Assembly (NCBI RefSeq): GCF_041060425.1
Contig: NZ_JAULBC010000006.1
Span: forward strand, 248,001 to 312,000
From: Danxiaibacter flavus
Lineage (GTDB): Bacteria; Bacteroidota; Bacteroidia; Chitinophagales; Chitinophagaceae
Direction of reading: 5' to 3'
DNA length: 64,000 nt
Shown piece after piece: positions 8,408 through 16,696 of this stretch. Each line of letters opens with the position of its first letter. Positions within the stretch are counted from its first letter, which is position 1. The translations under genes and the position numbers were made by a program. Under the pieces are notes generated by a model, which had not been told where the DNA came from, did not search any database, and worked only from the letters and a program-made list of their open reading frames with translations.

Positions 8408-8419
8408 GCAAACGTTTGC
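8408..8419. promoter_or_regulatory. LacI/GalR-type operator candidate
   Basis: GCAAACGTTTGC is a perfect 12-bp palindrome with the central CG and flanking AAA/TTT typical of LacI-family operators. It is 78 nt upstream of the sugar transporter ATG at 8330 and the next minus-strand promoter region would lie between them (TATATAA at about 8396-8402). No LacI gene is in the window. Confidence 0.55.
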
Positions 8420-8758
8420 TTAGAGTTATTAGCTTTAGCTATGAGCTATTAGCTTTGGGTATCAGGCGTCAGAATTGAAAATTGAAAGTTGAAAATTGAA
8501 AATGAGCATAAGGTACCAGGCTTCAGGCATAAGGCATAAGGCATAAGGTTTGAGATACCGGCTTTACGTATATCGTTGCATAAACAACTGCCTGCAATTG
8601 AGATTAACCATCAAGCTACAAACATTTTGCAAATCTGCACATTTACACATTCGCACATTGATGATCATTTTCAATTTCCCTTATCAATTATCAATTAGCA
8701 TTCGCACATTTGCATATTCACACATTCTCAATCATTTTCAATTGTCAATTATCAACTA
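8420..8758. repeat. Mixed word-repeat spacer (AGGCATAAG, TTGAAAAT, CACATTCGCACATT)
   Basis: The space upstream of the sugar transporter and downstream of the converging-side GNAT gene holds three repeat types: TTGAAAATTGAAAGTTG words (8471-8500), a GCATAAG tandem (about 8525-8550), and reverse-complement copies of the GTGCGAATG/CAATTGAAAATG families (8637-8764). The last block runs straight into the 3' end of the GNAT gene. No gene is visible. Confidence 0.8.
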
Positions 8759-9310
8759 TCAATTAAACTGCCATACCACAACGTTCCATTCATCATCAGC
8801 ATCGCGGTAAGTATGAATAGTTGTAAAGCCAACTTTTTCATGTGCCCGTTGAGAGCGTGCATTGCTTGTTGAAACTTCCGTAACCAGCAAATCAAAATCA
8901 TTTGAATGCAGTGTTTTGTGATGTTGGTACAGTTTATTAAACAGGCCTTTGCTTCTGTATTCTTTAGCAATACATATTTGTCCCATTATATAGTAACGGA
9001 AATCATGCAATGGTTTGTCCTTATAAATAACTTTTTCAGTATGGCTGATCATTGTGGCCAGATCTGGATGAAAGCTGCTTGCCTCCCGTGGTGTAACAAG
9101 TGCATAACCAACCACTTTATCGCCATCTTTGGCAATAATACTTGGCACAAGCTTGTGCATCTGCTGCAAGAGTTCAAGCGAATACAGCCAGGTAACAAAA
9201 CCCTGTTCCTGTTTTTCTTCAGCAGAAAGCCCGTGCTTGATGTTCTCTTTGTTCAATGCATGAATCTGCTCCAGCTCATTATTTGTGCTAACGGTTGTTA
9301 TTTCTATCAT
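8759..9310 (-). CDS. GNAT-family N-acetyltransferase
   Basis: A 183-residue GNAT protein. The acetyl-CoA-binding motif A is IAKEYRSKGLFNKLYQHH (about residues 114-131; Q/RxxGxG/A pattern seen as RSKGLF), preceded by the strand ending YYIMGQICI. The motif B segment is TEVSTSNARSQRAHEKVGFTTI, with the usual N...A...Y/HEKxGF ending. It would transfer an acetyl group from acetyl-CoA to an amine, but the substrate cannot be inferred. No signal peptide, so cytosolic. It stands alone; its 3' end merges into a repeat spacer. Confidence 0.85.
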   Translation of the reverse strand: MIEITTVSTNNELEQIHALNKENIKHGLSAEEKQEQGFVTWLYSLELLQQMHKLVPSIIAKDGDKVVGYALVTPREASSFHPDLATMISHTEKVIYKDKPLHDFRYYIMGQICIAKEYRSKGLFNKLYQHHKTLHSNDFDLLVTEVSTSNARSQRAHEKVGFTTIHTYRDADDEWNVVVWQFN

Positions 9311-9427
9311 GGCCGCAATGTATAGATTCAGTCATTAAATCCAAAATCAATGCGTCTTGAAGACGATAACCGAGGGAAGAATTTTGTTGATAACGAGAGT
9401 TTTAGGCGTGAAACATTTAGTTTTTAC

Positions 9428-9456
9428 TTGCTAATTCATCAAACTCCTTATTTTTG
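9428..9456 (+). promoter_or_regulatory. Promoter of accD
   Basis: TTG at 9428-9430, an 18-nt spacer, and TATTTTTG at 9449-9456 match the Bacteroidota -33/-7 pattern. The -7 box ends 29 nt before the accD ATG. Confidence 0.5.
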
Positions 9457-9485
9457 CCTTCTTCTACAATTATAATGGTTTGATT

Positions 9486-10421
9486 ATGAAAAAAGAAGAG
9501 GATTTTGACTCTAATTTATCAGGCGAAGAAGAAAGTAGTGATAACCCGGTAGGCGCGGCGAACGCAGAAGCGAGGGAAAAGTGGTACAGGCGTTTTAGAA
9601 AAGGGATTACTACAGCCACTGCAGAAAAAAAAGAAACACCTGAAGGGCTTTGGAGCAAATGCCCCGAATGTAATTATATATGCACAACAACAGAATTGAA
9701 AGAAAACCTGTTTGTTTGTCCGAAATGTAATTATCACCACCGCATAGGCAGTGAGGAATATTATGAGATCCTGTTTGACAACGGTGAGTATATTTCTCTC
9801 TTCGATAATATTACCAGCCGTGACTTTTTAGGATTTACTGATTTAAAGCCTTACCAAAAGCGTTTGGATGACATTCATGCAAAAACAGATCTGAAAGACA
9901 GTATGCGTGTTGCAGTGGGTAAGATTGATGGTGAAGAAATGGTGATTGCATGTATGGATTTCGAATTTATTGGTGGCTCGTTGGGCAGTGTGATGGGCGA
10001 GAAGTTCAGCCGTGCCGTGGATTACGCCATTCAGCATAAATTACCTTATATGGTAATAAGCAAGAGTGGTGGTGCCCGTATGATGGAAAGCGCATTCAGC
10101 CTGATGCAGCTTGCAAAAACCAGTGGTAAACTGTCTCAGTTAAGTGATGCCGGACTGCCTTATATTTCCATGCTAACAGATCCAACATTTGGCGGTATTT
10201 CTGCAAGCTTCGGAATGCTTGGCGACCTGAACATAGCAGAGCCCGGAGCGCTGATTGGTTTTGCCGGTCCGCGTGTTATCAAGGAGACCATCAAAAAAGA
10301 TTTACCGGAAGGCTTCCAGCGAAGCGAGTTTCTGCTGGAACATGGTTTCCTGGATTTTATTATTGACAGAAAATTATTAAAACAACGCCTGAAACACTTA
10401 ATAGTGCTGTTCAGGGATTAA
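9486..10421 (+). CDS. accD: Acetyl-CoA carboxylase carboxyltransferase subunit beta
   Basis: A 311-residue AccD. It forms the carboxyltransferase with AccA (not in the window) and transfers carboxyl from biotin to acetyl-CoA, giving malonyl-CoA for fatty-acid synthesis. The N-terminal zinc ribbon is complete (Cys59, Cys62, Cys78, Cys81), then the crotonase-like core (SGGARMMESAFSLMQLAKTS; GGISASFGMLGDLNIAEPGA; GFAGPRVIKET) typical of the family. The end (LPEGFQRSEFLLEHGFLDFI) matches the family's usual C-terminus. Start chosen at ATG 9486; the TTG two codons before is also in frame. It is followed by a strong terminator and is monocistronic. Confidence 0.97.
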   Translation: MKKEEDFDSNLSGEEESSDNPVGAANAEAREKWYRRFRKGITTATAEKKETPEGLWSKCPECNYICTTTELKENLFVCPKCNYHHRIGSEEYYEILFDNGEYISLFDNITSRDFLGFTDLKPYQKRLDDIHAKTDLKDSMRVAVGKIDGEEMVIACMDFEFIGGSLGSVMGEKFSRAVDYAIQHKLPYMVISKSGGARMMESAFSLMQLAKTSGKLSQLSDAGLPYISMLTDPTFGGISASFGMLGDLNIAEPGALIGFAGPRVIKETIKKDLPEGFQRSEFLLEHGFLDFIIDRKLLKQRLKHLIVLFRD

Positions 10422-10456
10422 AATTTTCAATTGATAATTGAAAATGGACAATTGAA

Positions 10457-10505
10457 AATGAATTTCCAAACGAAAAGCGTTTAGAAATTCATTTTTGTTT
10501 TTTGA
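10457..10505 (+). terminator. Terminator of accD
   Basis: Arms 10457-10472 and 10478-10493 form a 16-bp stem with one mismatch and loop AAAAG, followed by a T-rich run. It lies 36 nt after the accD stop; the bases between (10426-10456) are CAATTGAAAATG-type repeat words. Confidence 0.85.
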
Positions 10506-10565
10506 GAAGCGTGCGCATCGTGTATCAACATGCTGCGTACTTTGTAAATCGTAGTTGACTAGTAT

Positions 10566-11006
10566 ATGGCAAAGGAGATGAATAACAGGCAGGCTTACTT
10601 CAACTATCACATAGAAGATAAATATGTGGCCGGCCTTGTATTGCTTGGAACAGAGGTTAAATCCATCCGCGAAGGAAAAGTGAGCTTTAACGACAGTTTT
10701 TGTCTTTTTGACAACGGAGAACTATGGGTGAGGGGATTGTACATTGCCGAATACAAATTGGGCACTTCTAACAATCATATTGCTGTTCACGACAGGAAAT
10801 TATTATTAAACAAACGTGAACTAAAAAAGCTGCAATCTGCGTTAAAGGAAAAAGGGTTGACTATAGTGCCGTTACGTGTCTTTTTTAACGAAAAACAGTT
10901 GGTAAAGCTTGAAATCGGGCTGGCAAAAGGTAAAAAAATTCATGATAAGCGTGAAACCATAAAGCAACGGGATACTGAAAAAGAAATAAAGCGCTTTTTA
11001 AAGTAG
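10566..11006 (+). CDS. smpB: SsrA-binding protein
   Basis: A 146-residue SmpB, which binds tmRNA and brings it to ribosomes stalled on broken mRNA. The N-terminus (NRQAYFNYHIEDKYVAGLVLLGTEVKSIR) with the oligonucleotide-binding barrel, SFCLFDNGELWV, and the basic C-terminal segment GLAKGKKIHDKRETIKQRD are all typical. The C-terminal tail that reaches the decoding centre is present though short (total length slightly below the 160 of E. coli). The tmRNA gene itself is not visible nearby. Likely monocistronic between accD and the TonB-like gene. Confidence 0.97.
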   Translation: MAKEMNNRQAYFNYHIEDKYVAGLVLLGTEVKSIREGKVSFNDSFCLFDNGELWVRGLYIAEYKLGTSNNHIAVHDRKLLLNKRELKKLQSALKEKGLTIVPLRVFFNEKQLVKLEIGLAKGKKIHDKRETIKQRDTEKEIKRFLK

Positions 11007-11106
11007 TGACTTCGATTGTTGTTGGAGAGATATTAACATACCGCAAAACCGCTCCTGATATAGCAAAAGTTACGCACGTATAACGATCCTATAACATACT
11101 TCCCTC

Positions 11107-11114
11107 TATATTTG
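11107..11114 (+). promoter_or_regulatory. Candidate -7 box for the TonB-like gene
   Basis: TATATTTG matches TAnnTTTG and is 92 nt upstream of the ATG at 11207, which would give a leader of about 85 nt. No convincing -33 element is seen. Confidence 0.35.
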
Positions 11115-11206
11115 TAGACAATGGCCGGTGCACAAAGTTGGCTGATGCAGTAACCGGTAGTGGGTGTTTCAAAATGACTCACATCTTTACAACGTAAAAT
11201 TTTTGT

Positions 11207-12088
11207 ATGAGTAATTTGCCAGCAGAAAATAGCTTTGAATCCCAAAAAAATATACGTGCATTCGGGTATACGGTTGGCGTTTGTGTGGGGATATTCCTGC
11301 TTTTCTTTTTGACAAGCTGGACATTGCCACAATTGCCCCAGCCCATACAGGATGAAGGAGTTGAAGTTAATCTCGGTAACAGTGACCAGGGACTGGGTGA
11401 CGTGGCTCCGATGATTCCGGGTGAGCCCAACGAATCTACTGAGACAAATGTAAATCCTGTAGCTGTTTCTTCTCCCGCCCCGGCGCAGGAAGATAATAAG
11501 CTGGAAGAAGATAATGCTCCGGATGCAACGCCAATCAATCCGTCAAAACCCGCAGTAAAACCCAATCCTAATTCTACAACACGTACTGAAGTAAAAAAAC
11601 ATACAGTAAAAACCACCGCTAATCCAACACCTGCACCTCCAAGACCAAAGGCTGTTTATGCAGGAGGTAAAAATTCAGGTAACGGAGGCAATGGCGCGGA
11701 TAGTTACAACGGTGTTCGCAACCAGGGAATCGCGGGTGGAAATGGCGATCAGGGCAAAGCCAACGGTAATCCAAACTCTGACAGCTATACCGGTAATGGC
11801 GGAACGGGTCACTCCGGCATTCGCGTAACCGGAAAGTTGAGTAACCGTCGTGTTTCTTTGCCTGCCATGACGGACGACTTTAACGAGCGCGGCGTTGTTG
11901 TTATGGATATAGTTGTAAATGCGGATGGCAAAGTTATCAGCGCAACAGCCCAACCAAAAGGAACCACTACCACAAGTTCCAAACTCAAAGAGATCGCAAG
12001 GCGCAAGGCCATGCAGTTAAAATTTGCTGCCAACAATAATGAGACGGAGACCGGATCAATTTTTTTTACCTTCAAGTTGCAGGAATAG
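11207..12088 (+). CDS. TonB-like energy-transducer protein
   Basis: A 293-residue protein with the TonB plan: one N-terminal membrane anchor (about residues 19-39, TVGVCVGIFLLFFLTSWTL), a long Pro/Asn/Gly-rich periplasmic linker (40-205, with GGNG-type repeats), and a C-terminal domain (about 206-293; RRVSLPAMTDDFNERGVVVMDIVVNADGKV then a terminal strand IFFTFKLQE) resembling the TonB C-terminal fold. It would transmit proton-motive force to TonB-dependent receptors such as the SusC proteins in this window. In many Bacteroidota such a gene follows exbB/exbD and precedes folC; here folC follows, but exbB/exbD are not next to it. The exact TonB box partner is unknown. Confidence 0.8.
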   Translation: MSNLPAENSFESQKNIRAFGYTVGVCVGIFLLFFLTSWTLPQLPQPIQDEGVEVNLGNSDQGLGDVAPMIPGEPNESTETNVNPVAVSSPAPAQEDNKLEEDNAPDATPINPSKPAVKPNPNSTTRTEVKKHTVKTTANPTPAPPRPKAVYAGGKNSGNGGNGADSYNGVRNQGIAGGNGDQGKANGNPNSDSYTGNGGTGHSGIRVTGKLSNRRVSLPAMTDDFNERGVVVMDIVVNADGKVISATAQPKGTTTTSSKLKEIARRKAMQLKFAANNNETETGSIFFTFKLQE

Positions 12089-12315
12089 TTATACGTTGTA
12101 CGTTTTTGCGTTGCGAAAACATGCAAAATCGCGTACTGAATTATTCTTCTAGATTCCTGGTCAATTTATTTGGAAATCCTGAAACAAAATGTGCAATTTT
12201 ACATGCATAACTTATTGGTTATAATGTAATACGTATAGCCTCGATTCCAGATTACATCAACCGGAGAGGACGTATAACGCATAACTTACAACGTATAACG
12301 TATAACGTAAAACGT
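12089..12315. repeat. Word-repeat spacer (TATAACGT family) abutting folC
   Basis: TTATACGTTGTACG at the left edge (12088-12104) and CATAACTTACAACG, TATAACGTATAACG and TAAAACGT words at 12273-12315 run directly to the folC ATG. The middle (about 12110-12260) is unremarkable AT-rich DNA. The family is the same as at 6783-7037. Confidence 0.75.
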
Positions 12316-13605
12316 ATGAATTACCAGCAAACTATCGAGTTTCTATTTAACGCTTTACCCATGTTTAGCCGCGTTGGTGCGGCAGCTTTCAGAAAAGATC
12401 TTGATAATACGATCAGACTTTGCGAGGCTTTGGGTAATCCCCAAAATAAATTTAAGAGTATTCATATTGCCGGAACAAATGGAAAGGGTTCAACAAGTCA
12501 TATGTTGGCTGCAATATTGCAATCTGCAGGTTATAAAACCGGCTTGTATACTTCACCTCATCTAAAAGATTTCAGGGAACGCATAAAAGTCGATGGAAAG
12601 CTCTGCAGCGAAGATTTTATTGTTGATTTCACGCAGCGCATCCAGCCGTTAATAGAAGAGTTAAATCCCTCTTTTTTTGAGATAACGGTTGCTATGGCAT
12701 TTGAATATTTCGCTCGGCAGAAAGTAGACATAGCTGTGATTGAAGTAGGGCTGGGCGGCAGACTTGATAGTACAAATATTATTACACCTGAATTATCTGT
12801 AATCACTAACATCGGGTATGATCACATGAATATGCTGGGCGATTCACTCGACAAGATTGCGTTTGAGAAGGCTGGTATTATAAAGAAAGATATTCCCGTT
12901 GTAATAGGCGAGTGGCTGCCGGAAACGAAGCCTGTGTTTGCTTCTGCAGCTGAAGAAAGAAAGGCTCCGATAATTTTTGCGCAGGAAAATAAATGGGTAA
13001 CGGAGTGGACCTTTGCACACCATCATTTATTCGTTACTGTTGCAGATAAAAGAACAGATGACCGCCCTGTTTATGAATTGGATCTTCCTGGTGTATATCA
13101 AACCAAGAATGTGGTTACGGTGCTGGAAGTGGTTCACCAACTGCGCCTGTCAGGATGGAAGCTGGATGAGCCAGTGGTGAAAGATGCATTGAAACAGGTA
13201 AAAAGGCTCACAGGGTTACACGGACGCTGGGAGCTTGTGCAGGAGAACCCTTCGGTTATATTGGATGTTTGTCATAATGAAGATGGGATAAGGCAGCTCG
13301 CCCAGCAAGTGGAATTAAGTAAGTACAACGATCTGCACATTGTGTTGGGCATGGTGAAAGACAAAGACATTTCAAAAGTGCTGCCACTTCTTCCCAAAAA
13401 CGCCGTTTATTATTTTACCAAAGCACAAATTCCACGGGCTTTAGATGAAACAGAACTTGAACGTCAGGCTGCTGAAGCAGGCTTGAAAGGCAAGAATTAT
13501 CCGGATGTAAATACTGCGCTGCAATCAGCAAAACAACATGCGGGAAAGGAGGACATGATTATTGTATGTGGAAGTGTATTTTTAGTGGGTGAAGTGGTAG
13601 TATAA
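12316..13605 (+). CDS. folC: Bifunctional folylpolyglutamate/dihydrofolate synthase
   Basis: A 429-residue Mur-ligase-like FolC that adds glutamate to folates with ATP. The P-loop is HIAGTNGKGSTSHM (about residues 49-62), followed by YTSPHLKDFRERI (folate/omega-loop region), IEVGLGGRLDSTN (Mg/ATP site) and ITNIGYDHMNMLG. The C-terminal domain carries GLHGRWELV and LDVCHNEDG. Length and motif order match the family. The start codon follows the repeat spacer with no gap, so the promoter or leader must lie within repeat DNA. It follows the TonB-like gene by 227 nt on the same strand, a neighbourhood common in Bacteroidota. Confidence 0.96.
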   Translation: MNYQQTIEFLFNALPMFSRVGAAAFRKDLDNTIRLCEALGNPQNKFKSIHIAGTNGKGSTSHMLAAILQSAGYKTGLYTSPHLKDFRERIKVDGKLCSEDFIVDFTQRIQPLIEELNPSFFEITVAMAFEYFARQKVDIAVIEVGLGGRLDSTNIITPELSVITNIGYDHMNMLGDSLDKIAFEKAGIIKKDIPVVIGEWLPETKPVFASAAEERKAPIIFAQENKWVTEWTFAHHHLFVTVADKRTDDRPVYELDLPGVYQTKNVVTVLEVVHQLRLSGWKLDEPVVKDALKQVKRLTGLHGRWELVQENPSVILDVCHNEDGIRQLAQQVELSKYNDLHIVLGMVKDKDISKVLPLLPKNAVYYFTKAQIPRALDETELERQAAEAGLKGKNYPDVNTALQSAKQHAGKEDMIIVCGSVFLVGEVVV

Positions 13606-14175
13606 CTCAAAACAATTTAGGAGAGATTTTTTAAACCATATAAGGCATATAAGGATATATAAGCAGTTTGATTAAAACTTATATTCCCTTCTATACAACT
13701 AGTGAATAGTGAATAGTCAATGGTGAAGGGCACAAACTGGCTGAGTAAATGTATGCAGCTCTAGCCATGACGGACCTCCGGCGTAACTTCTTGTACGCCC
13801 TTATATACCTTCTATACAACTAGTGAATAGTCAATAGTCAATGGTGAAAGTTCGGTCTGGCTAAGTAAATGTAAAGTCATTTAAGTGCAATTATTATCGC
13901 AGGCAAAATTCTTATGTGCTCTTATATGCCTTATATGGTTTAAAAAACTTCGCTTCGGTCTGCTTTGCGCTTTAAGCTTTGTGCTTTAAGCTTTACAAGT
14001 TGTTTACCATGAAACGTTGGCGCGGCCGACCCCTTACTTATACGGTTCAAAAAACTTCGCTTCGGTCAGCTTTGAGCTTTAGGCTTTGGGCTTTAAGCTT
14101 TATCAGTTGTTTACTATGAACGTTGGCGCGGCCAACTCCTTGCTTATATGGTTAAAATCATTTTCTTACACGGTG
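13606..14175. repeat. Composite repeat region with 27-bp inverted repeat and tandem ~107-bp duplication
   Basis: No gene in 570 bp. A perfect 27-bp inverted repeat lies at 13627-13653 and 13921-13947 (inner part ATATAAGGCATATAAG and its complement). Inside it, a segment beginning ACTAGTGAATAGT occurs twice (13699-13750 and 13819-13872, about 120 bp apart). To the right, a unit beginning AAAAAACTTCGCTTCGGTC and ending GTTGGCGCGGCC occurs twice (13942-14040 and 14049-14140) as a diverged direct repeat. No transposase and no obvious target-site duplication. It sits between the converging folC and cutC genes. Confidence 0.75.
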
Positions 14176-14895
14176 CTATGTTGTTAGCAAAGCATCTTTC
14201 ATCTTTCCAATCTCCGCTTTATCAACTATCATATTTTCCAGTGTTTCCTGCATAGTTGTGCAGGTAAAACTCATTTCAGATGGAACCAGTTTCCTCGCTG
14301 ATGAATGGAGTTCCTGCACGCCGGTATAAGCCGCCAGCTCTTTTATGTTGTTGCTTCTAACACCGGATCCGGGCATAATGATCATGCGGCCGGAGGCTTG
14401 TTGATTTAATTGTTTGATAAGTTCCTTGTTGTCAAACGCATTAGGCACCTGTCCGCTGGTCAGAATGCGTTTGCATCCTGTGCGGATGACATCTTCGAGC
14501 GATTGCAGGGGATCTTTGGCTCTGTCAAATGCGCGGTGAAAAGTTACATCAAGTGAAGAGGCCAATTCTGTAAGTATTGAAGTCCGCTCAACATCAATGC
14601 TTCCATCCCTGTTAAGTAAGCCTACAACAAATCCTTTGAACCCAAGTTCTTTTACAAGCTGCACATCTTTCTTTATTACTTCAAATTCGTCATCAGAATA
14701 AAGAAAGTCGCCACCCCTTGGGCGAATGATGGGAAATACTGGTATAGATATTTTTTCTATAACCGTTTTTAATGTGCCATAAGACGGAGTGGTACCTCCA
14801 TCATAAGGGTTTTCGCAAAGTTCAATTCTGTCTGCACCGGCTTTGACCGCCAACAGCGCTGATTCTATATTAAAGACTGCAATCTCAAGCGTCAT
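14176..14895 (-). CDS. cutC: CutC family protein
   Basis: A 239-residue TIM-barrel protein of the CutC family, historically called a copper homeostasis protein; its biochemical activity is not settled. Recognisable are LEIAVFNIESALLAVKAGADRIELC (family N-terminus), GGTTPSYG, IRPRGGDFLYS, VGLLNRDGSID, VTFHRAFDRAKD and MPGSGVRSNN. I start at ATG 14895; the frame continues 34 codons upstream, but that part is translated word repeat. The repeat lies directly against the start codon, so any leader is repeat sequence. It follows the glycosylasparaginase gene on the same strand after a 160-bp spacer, and the two could be co-transcribed. Confidence 0.93.
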   Translation of the reverse strand: MTLEIAVFNIESALLAVKAGADRIELCENPYDGGTTPSYGTLKTVIEKISIPVFPIIRPRGGDFLYSDDEFEVIKKDVQLVKELGFKGFVVGLLNRDGSIDVERTSILTELASSLDVTFHRAFDRAKDPLQSLEDVIRTGCKRILTSGQVPNAFDNKELIKQLNQQASGRMIIMPGSGVRSNNIKELAAYTGVQELHSSARKLVPSEMSFTCTTMQETLENMIVDKAEIGKMKDALLTT

Positions 14896-15055
14896 GTAGT
14901 TGAAAATTGAAAAGGGAAAATTGATAATGTGCGAATATGCGAATGTGCAAATGTGCGAATGTGCAAATGTGAAATGTGAAAATGTGAGAATATGCAAATG
15001 CTATACAATGTGCTACATTTTCAATTTTCAATTGTCAATTCTCCATTGAAAATAT
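14896..15055. repeat. Word-repeat spacer between glycosylasparaginase and cutC
   Basis: The entire 160 bp consists of TTGAAAATTGAAAAGGG-type words (14901-14925), GTGCGAATATGCGAATGTGC-type words (14930-15000), and reverse-complement ATTTTCAATTTTCAATTG words (15017-15050). It touches the cutC start on one side and the glycosylasparaginase stop on the other. Confidence 0.85.
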
Positions 15056-16078
15056 CTATTTGATGATGAATTTTGAAGGCACCATAAAGTTTTTGTCATC
15101 TGCGTGGCAAACGGCAAACTCGAAGCCGCCCTGTATGGCGTAACCGCCGTATTCGCCTTGCTTGTTGATGGCTATAAAGCCAACCTGGACTTCTTTTATT
15201 TTGCTGCCTTTTTTGCTGATAATACGCTCAACAGCTTTTTTGCATGCATCTTCAGGATGCAATCCCTGGCGCATTAATTCAACTACCAGGTGTGTACCGC
15301 AGATTTTGATCACTTCTTCGCCAAGTCCGCTTGATGTAGCCGCGCCCACTTCATTATCAACGTATAAACCAGCACCAATAATTGGGGAATCGCCTACACG
15401 TCCGCGCATTTTAAAACCCATACCGCTGGTTGTACAACTGCCACTTAAGTTGCCGTTCGCATCAAGGGCTATCATACCGATCGTATCATGGTTAAAGTCA
15501 CCATTTTCTAACCTGTTCGGAACAGGAACAAAAGAGTGTTTGCCCTGATTTTCAATATTTATAATAGGTTTGTATTCGCTTTTTTTCAGCCATTGCTCAT
15601 AGGCTTTTTTTGCGTCGTCGGATAGTTTCTGTTCTTCCAGCGGAAACCCTTCGGCTACTGCAAATTGCTGAGCTCCCTGCCCAACCAGCAAAACGTGTGG
15701 CGTTTTTTCCATTACCCTTCTCGCAACAGAAATGGGATGTTTAATGCGCTCAATTGCAGCTACTGCTCCACAGTTGCCATTTTCGTCCATAATGCTTGCA
15801 TCGAGGGTAACTATACCTTCCCTGTCAGGGTTTGCGCCCAGGCCCACACAACAGTTAAGTGAATCTTCAGTAACCATCACACCTTTTTCAACCGCGTCAA
15901 GCGCCCTGCCGCCCTGCCTTAGAACCTCCCATGCTGCTTTGTTTGCATTAATACCTTCCCGCCAGGTGGAGATAACCAGTGGCTTTTTGCCCGCTTTGGT
16001 AGTAGAACGAAATGAAGAAAAAGATACCGCTGTTAATCCAAGAGAACCCAAGCGGATAAAATGCCTGCGATGTAACAT
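15056..16078 (-). CDS. N4-(beta-N-acetylglucosaminyl)-L-asparaginase (glycosylasparaginase)
   Basis: A 340-residue Ntn-hydrolase that cleaves the GlcNAc-Asn bond of N-glycopeptides. The twin-arginine-like leader (HRRHFIRLG, residues 3-11) suggests Tat export of the folded precursor to the periplasm. Autocleavage should occur before Thr199 in NHDTIGMIALD, giving alpha and beta chains with Thr199 as the nucleophile. The beta chain has the substrate-binding motifs SGMGFKMRGRVGDSPIIGAGLYVD and SSGLGEE. A bacterial homologue is well known from Elizabethkingia (Flavobacterium) meningosepticum. It precedes cutC on the same strand. No other N-glycan-degrading gene is nearby. Confidence 0.93.
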   Translation of the reverse strand: MLHRRHFIRLGSLGLTAVSFSSFRSTTKAGKKPLVISTWREGINANKAAWEVLRQGGRALDAVEKGVMVTEDSLNCCVGLGANPDREGIVTLDASIMDENGNCGAVAAIERIKHPISVARRVMEKTPHVLLVGQGAQQFAVAEGFPLEEQKLSDDAKKAYEQWLKKSEYKPIINIENQGKHSFVPVPNRLENGDFNHDTIGMIALDANGNLSGSCTTSGMGFKMRGRVGDSPIIGAGLYVDNEVGAATSSGLGEEVIKICGTHLVVELMRQGLHPEDACKKAVERIISKKGSKIKEVQVGFIAINKQGEYGGYAIQGGFEFAVCHADDKNFMVPSKFIIK

Positions 16079-16137
16079 GTGCCTGAAATTTTGCGATGAA
16101 AGTACATCATTGACCCATAATGGGGAAATGCAAAATT

Positions 16138-16446
16138 TTATTGGATATTAACTTTCAGCTTTTGTATCATTTCATCGCTAACTGCATCGCTATAAACACC
16201 ATATGCATTTACCAGAACACCTTTCATACTTTCGTCACTCGCTTCAACTGCGTAAAGCACAGACGAATCGGCGGGATTGGTCATTCCTTCGAAACGATAG
16301 ACTTCTCTTATCTCAAATTGTGATGGAAGCAGGCAAATGCCGGTTTCGGCACACTTAATCTGGTCAAAAGCAATATTAAAATCTGTGGTAAAGCCGCGTT
16401 TTTTCAGATCATTCATGGCTTCAACAAGTGTATCGTAGGTATACAT
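16138..16446 (-). CDS. Small conserved Bacteroidota protein (often mislabelled phosphoribosylpyrophosphate synthetase)
   Basis: A 102-residue cytosolic protein starting MYTYDTLVEAMNDLKKRGFTTDFN, with FEIREVYRFEGMTNPADSSVLYAVE and GVLVNAYGVYSDAVSDEMIQKL. From memory this matches a short family common in Bacteroidota that databases often name phosphoribosylpyrophosphate synthetase. It has none of the PRPP-synthetase features (no PRPP-binding loop, one third of the length), so I regard that name as an error. Function unknown. It lies alone between the glycosylasparaginase gene and the divergent NADH dehydrogenase gene. Confidence 0.8.
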   Translation of the reverse strand: MYTYDTLVEAMNDLKKRGFTTDFNIAFDQIKCAETGICLLPSQFEIREVYRFEGMTNPADSSVLYAVEASDESMKGVLVNAYGVYSDAVSDEMIQKLKVNIQ

Positions 16447-16576
16447 ATAACGTTTTTTTGTTTAAGTTACAGATAAAGCGCTGGTAAAAGTTATAACTAT
16501 TATCTGAATTGTTATAAAATTCACTAGATGGTCAGCTAATACTTTTTTAAACTTTCAGTAATTTCTGAAAATTGTT

Positions 16577-16584
16577 TAACTTTG
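16577..16584 (+). promoter_or_regulatory. Candidate -7 box for NADH dehydrogenase gene
   Basis: TAACTTTG matches TAnnTTTG exactly and would give a leader of about 105 nt. The expected -33 position reads ACTTTC, a weak match. Confidence 0.45.
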
Positions 16585-16696
16585 CATCCAATTGGATGTT
16601 GGTTGAAAAAAAAGTTGCATAATAGTTGATGCGATTGCTGATGAAAATGCCTTATGAACATGCAGATGCTATTCGTTCATAATAAATTACATCAAA

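Noticed and set aside
11179..11616. 145-codon minus-strand frame with hydrophobic and Ser-rich stretches
   Set aside because: Antisense to the Pro/Asn-rich part of the TonB-like gene; composition follows from that gene's codons.
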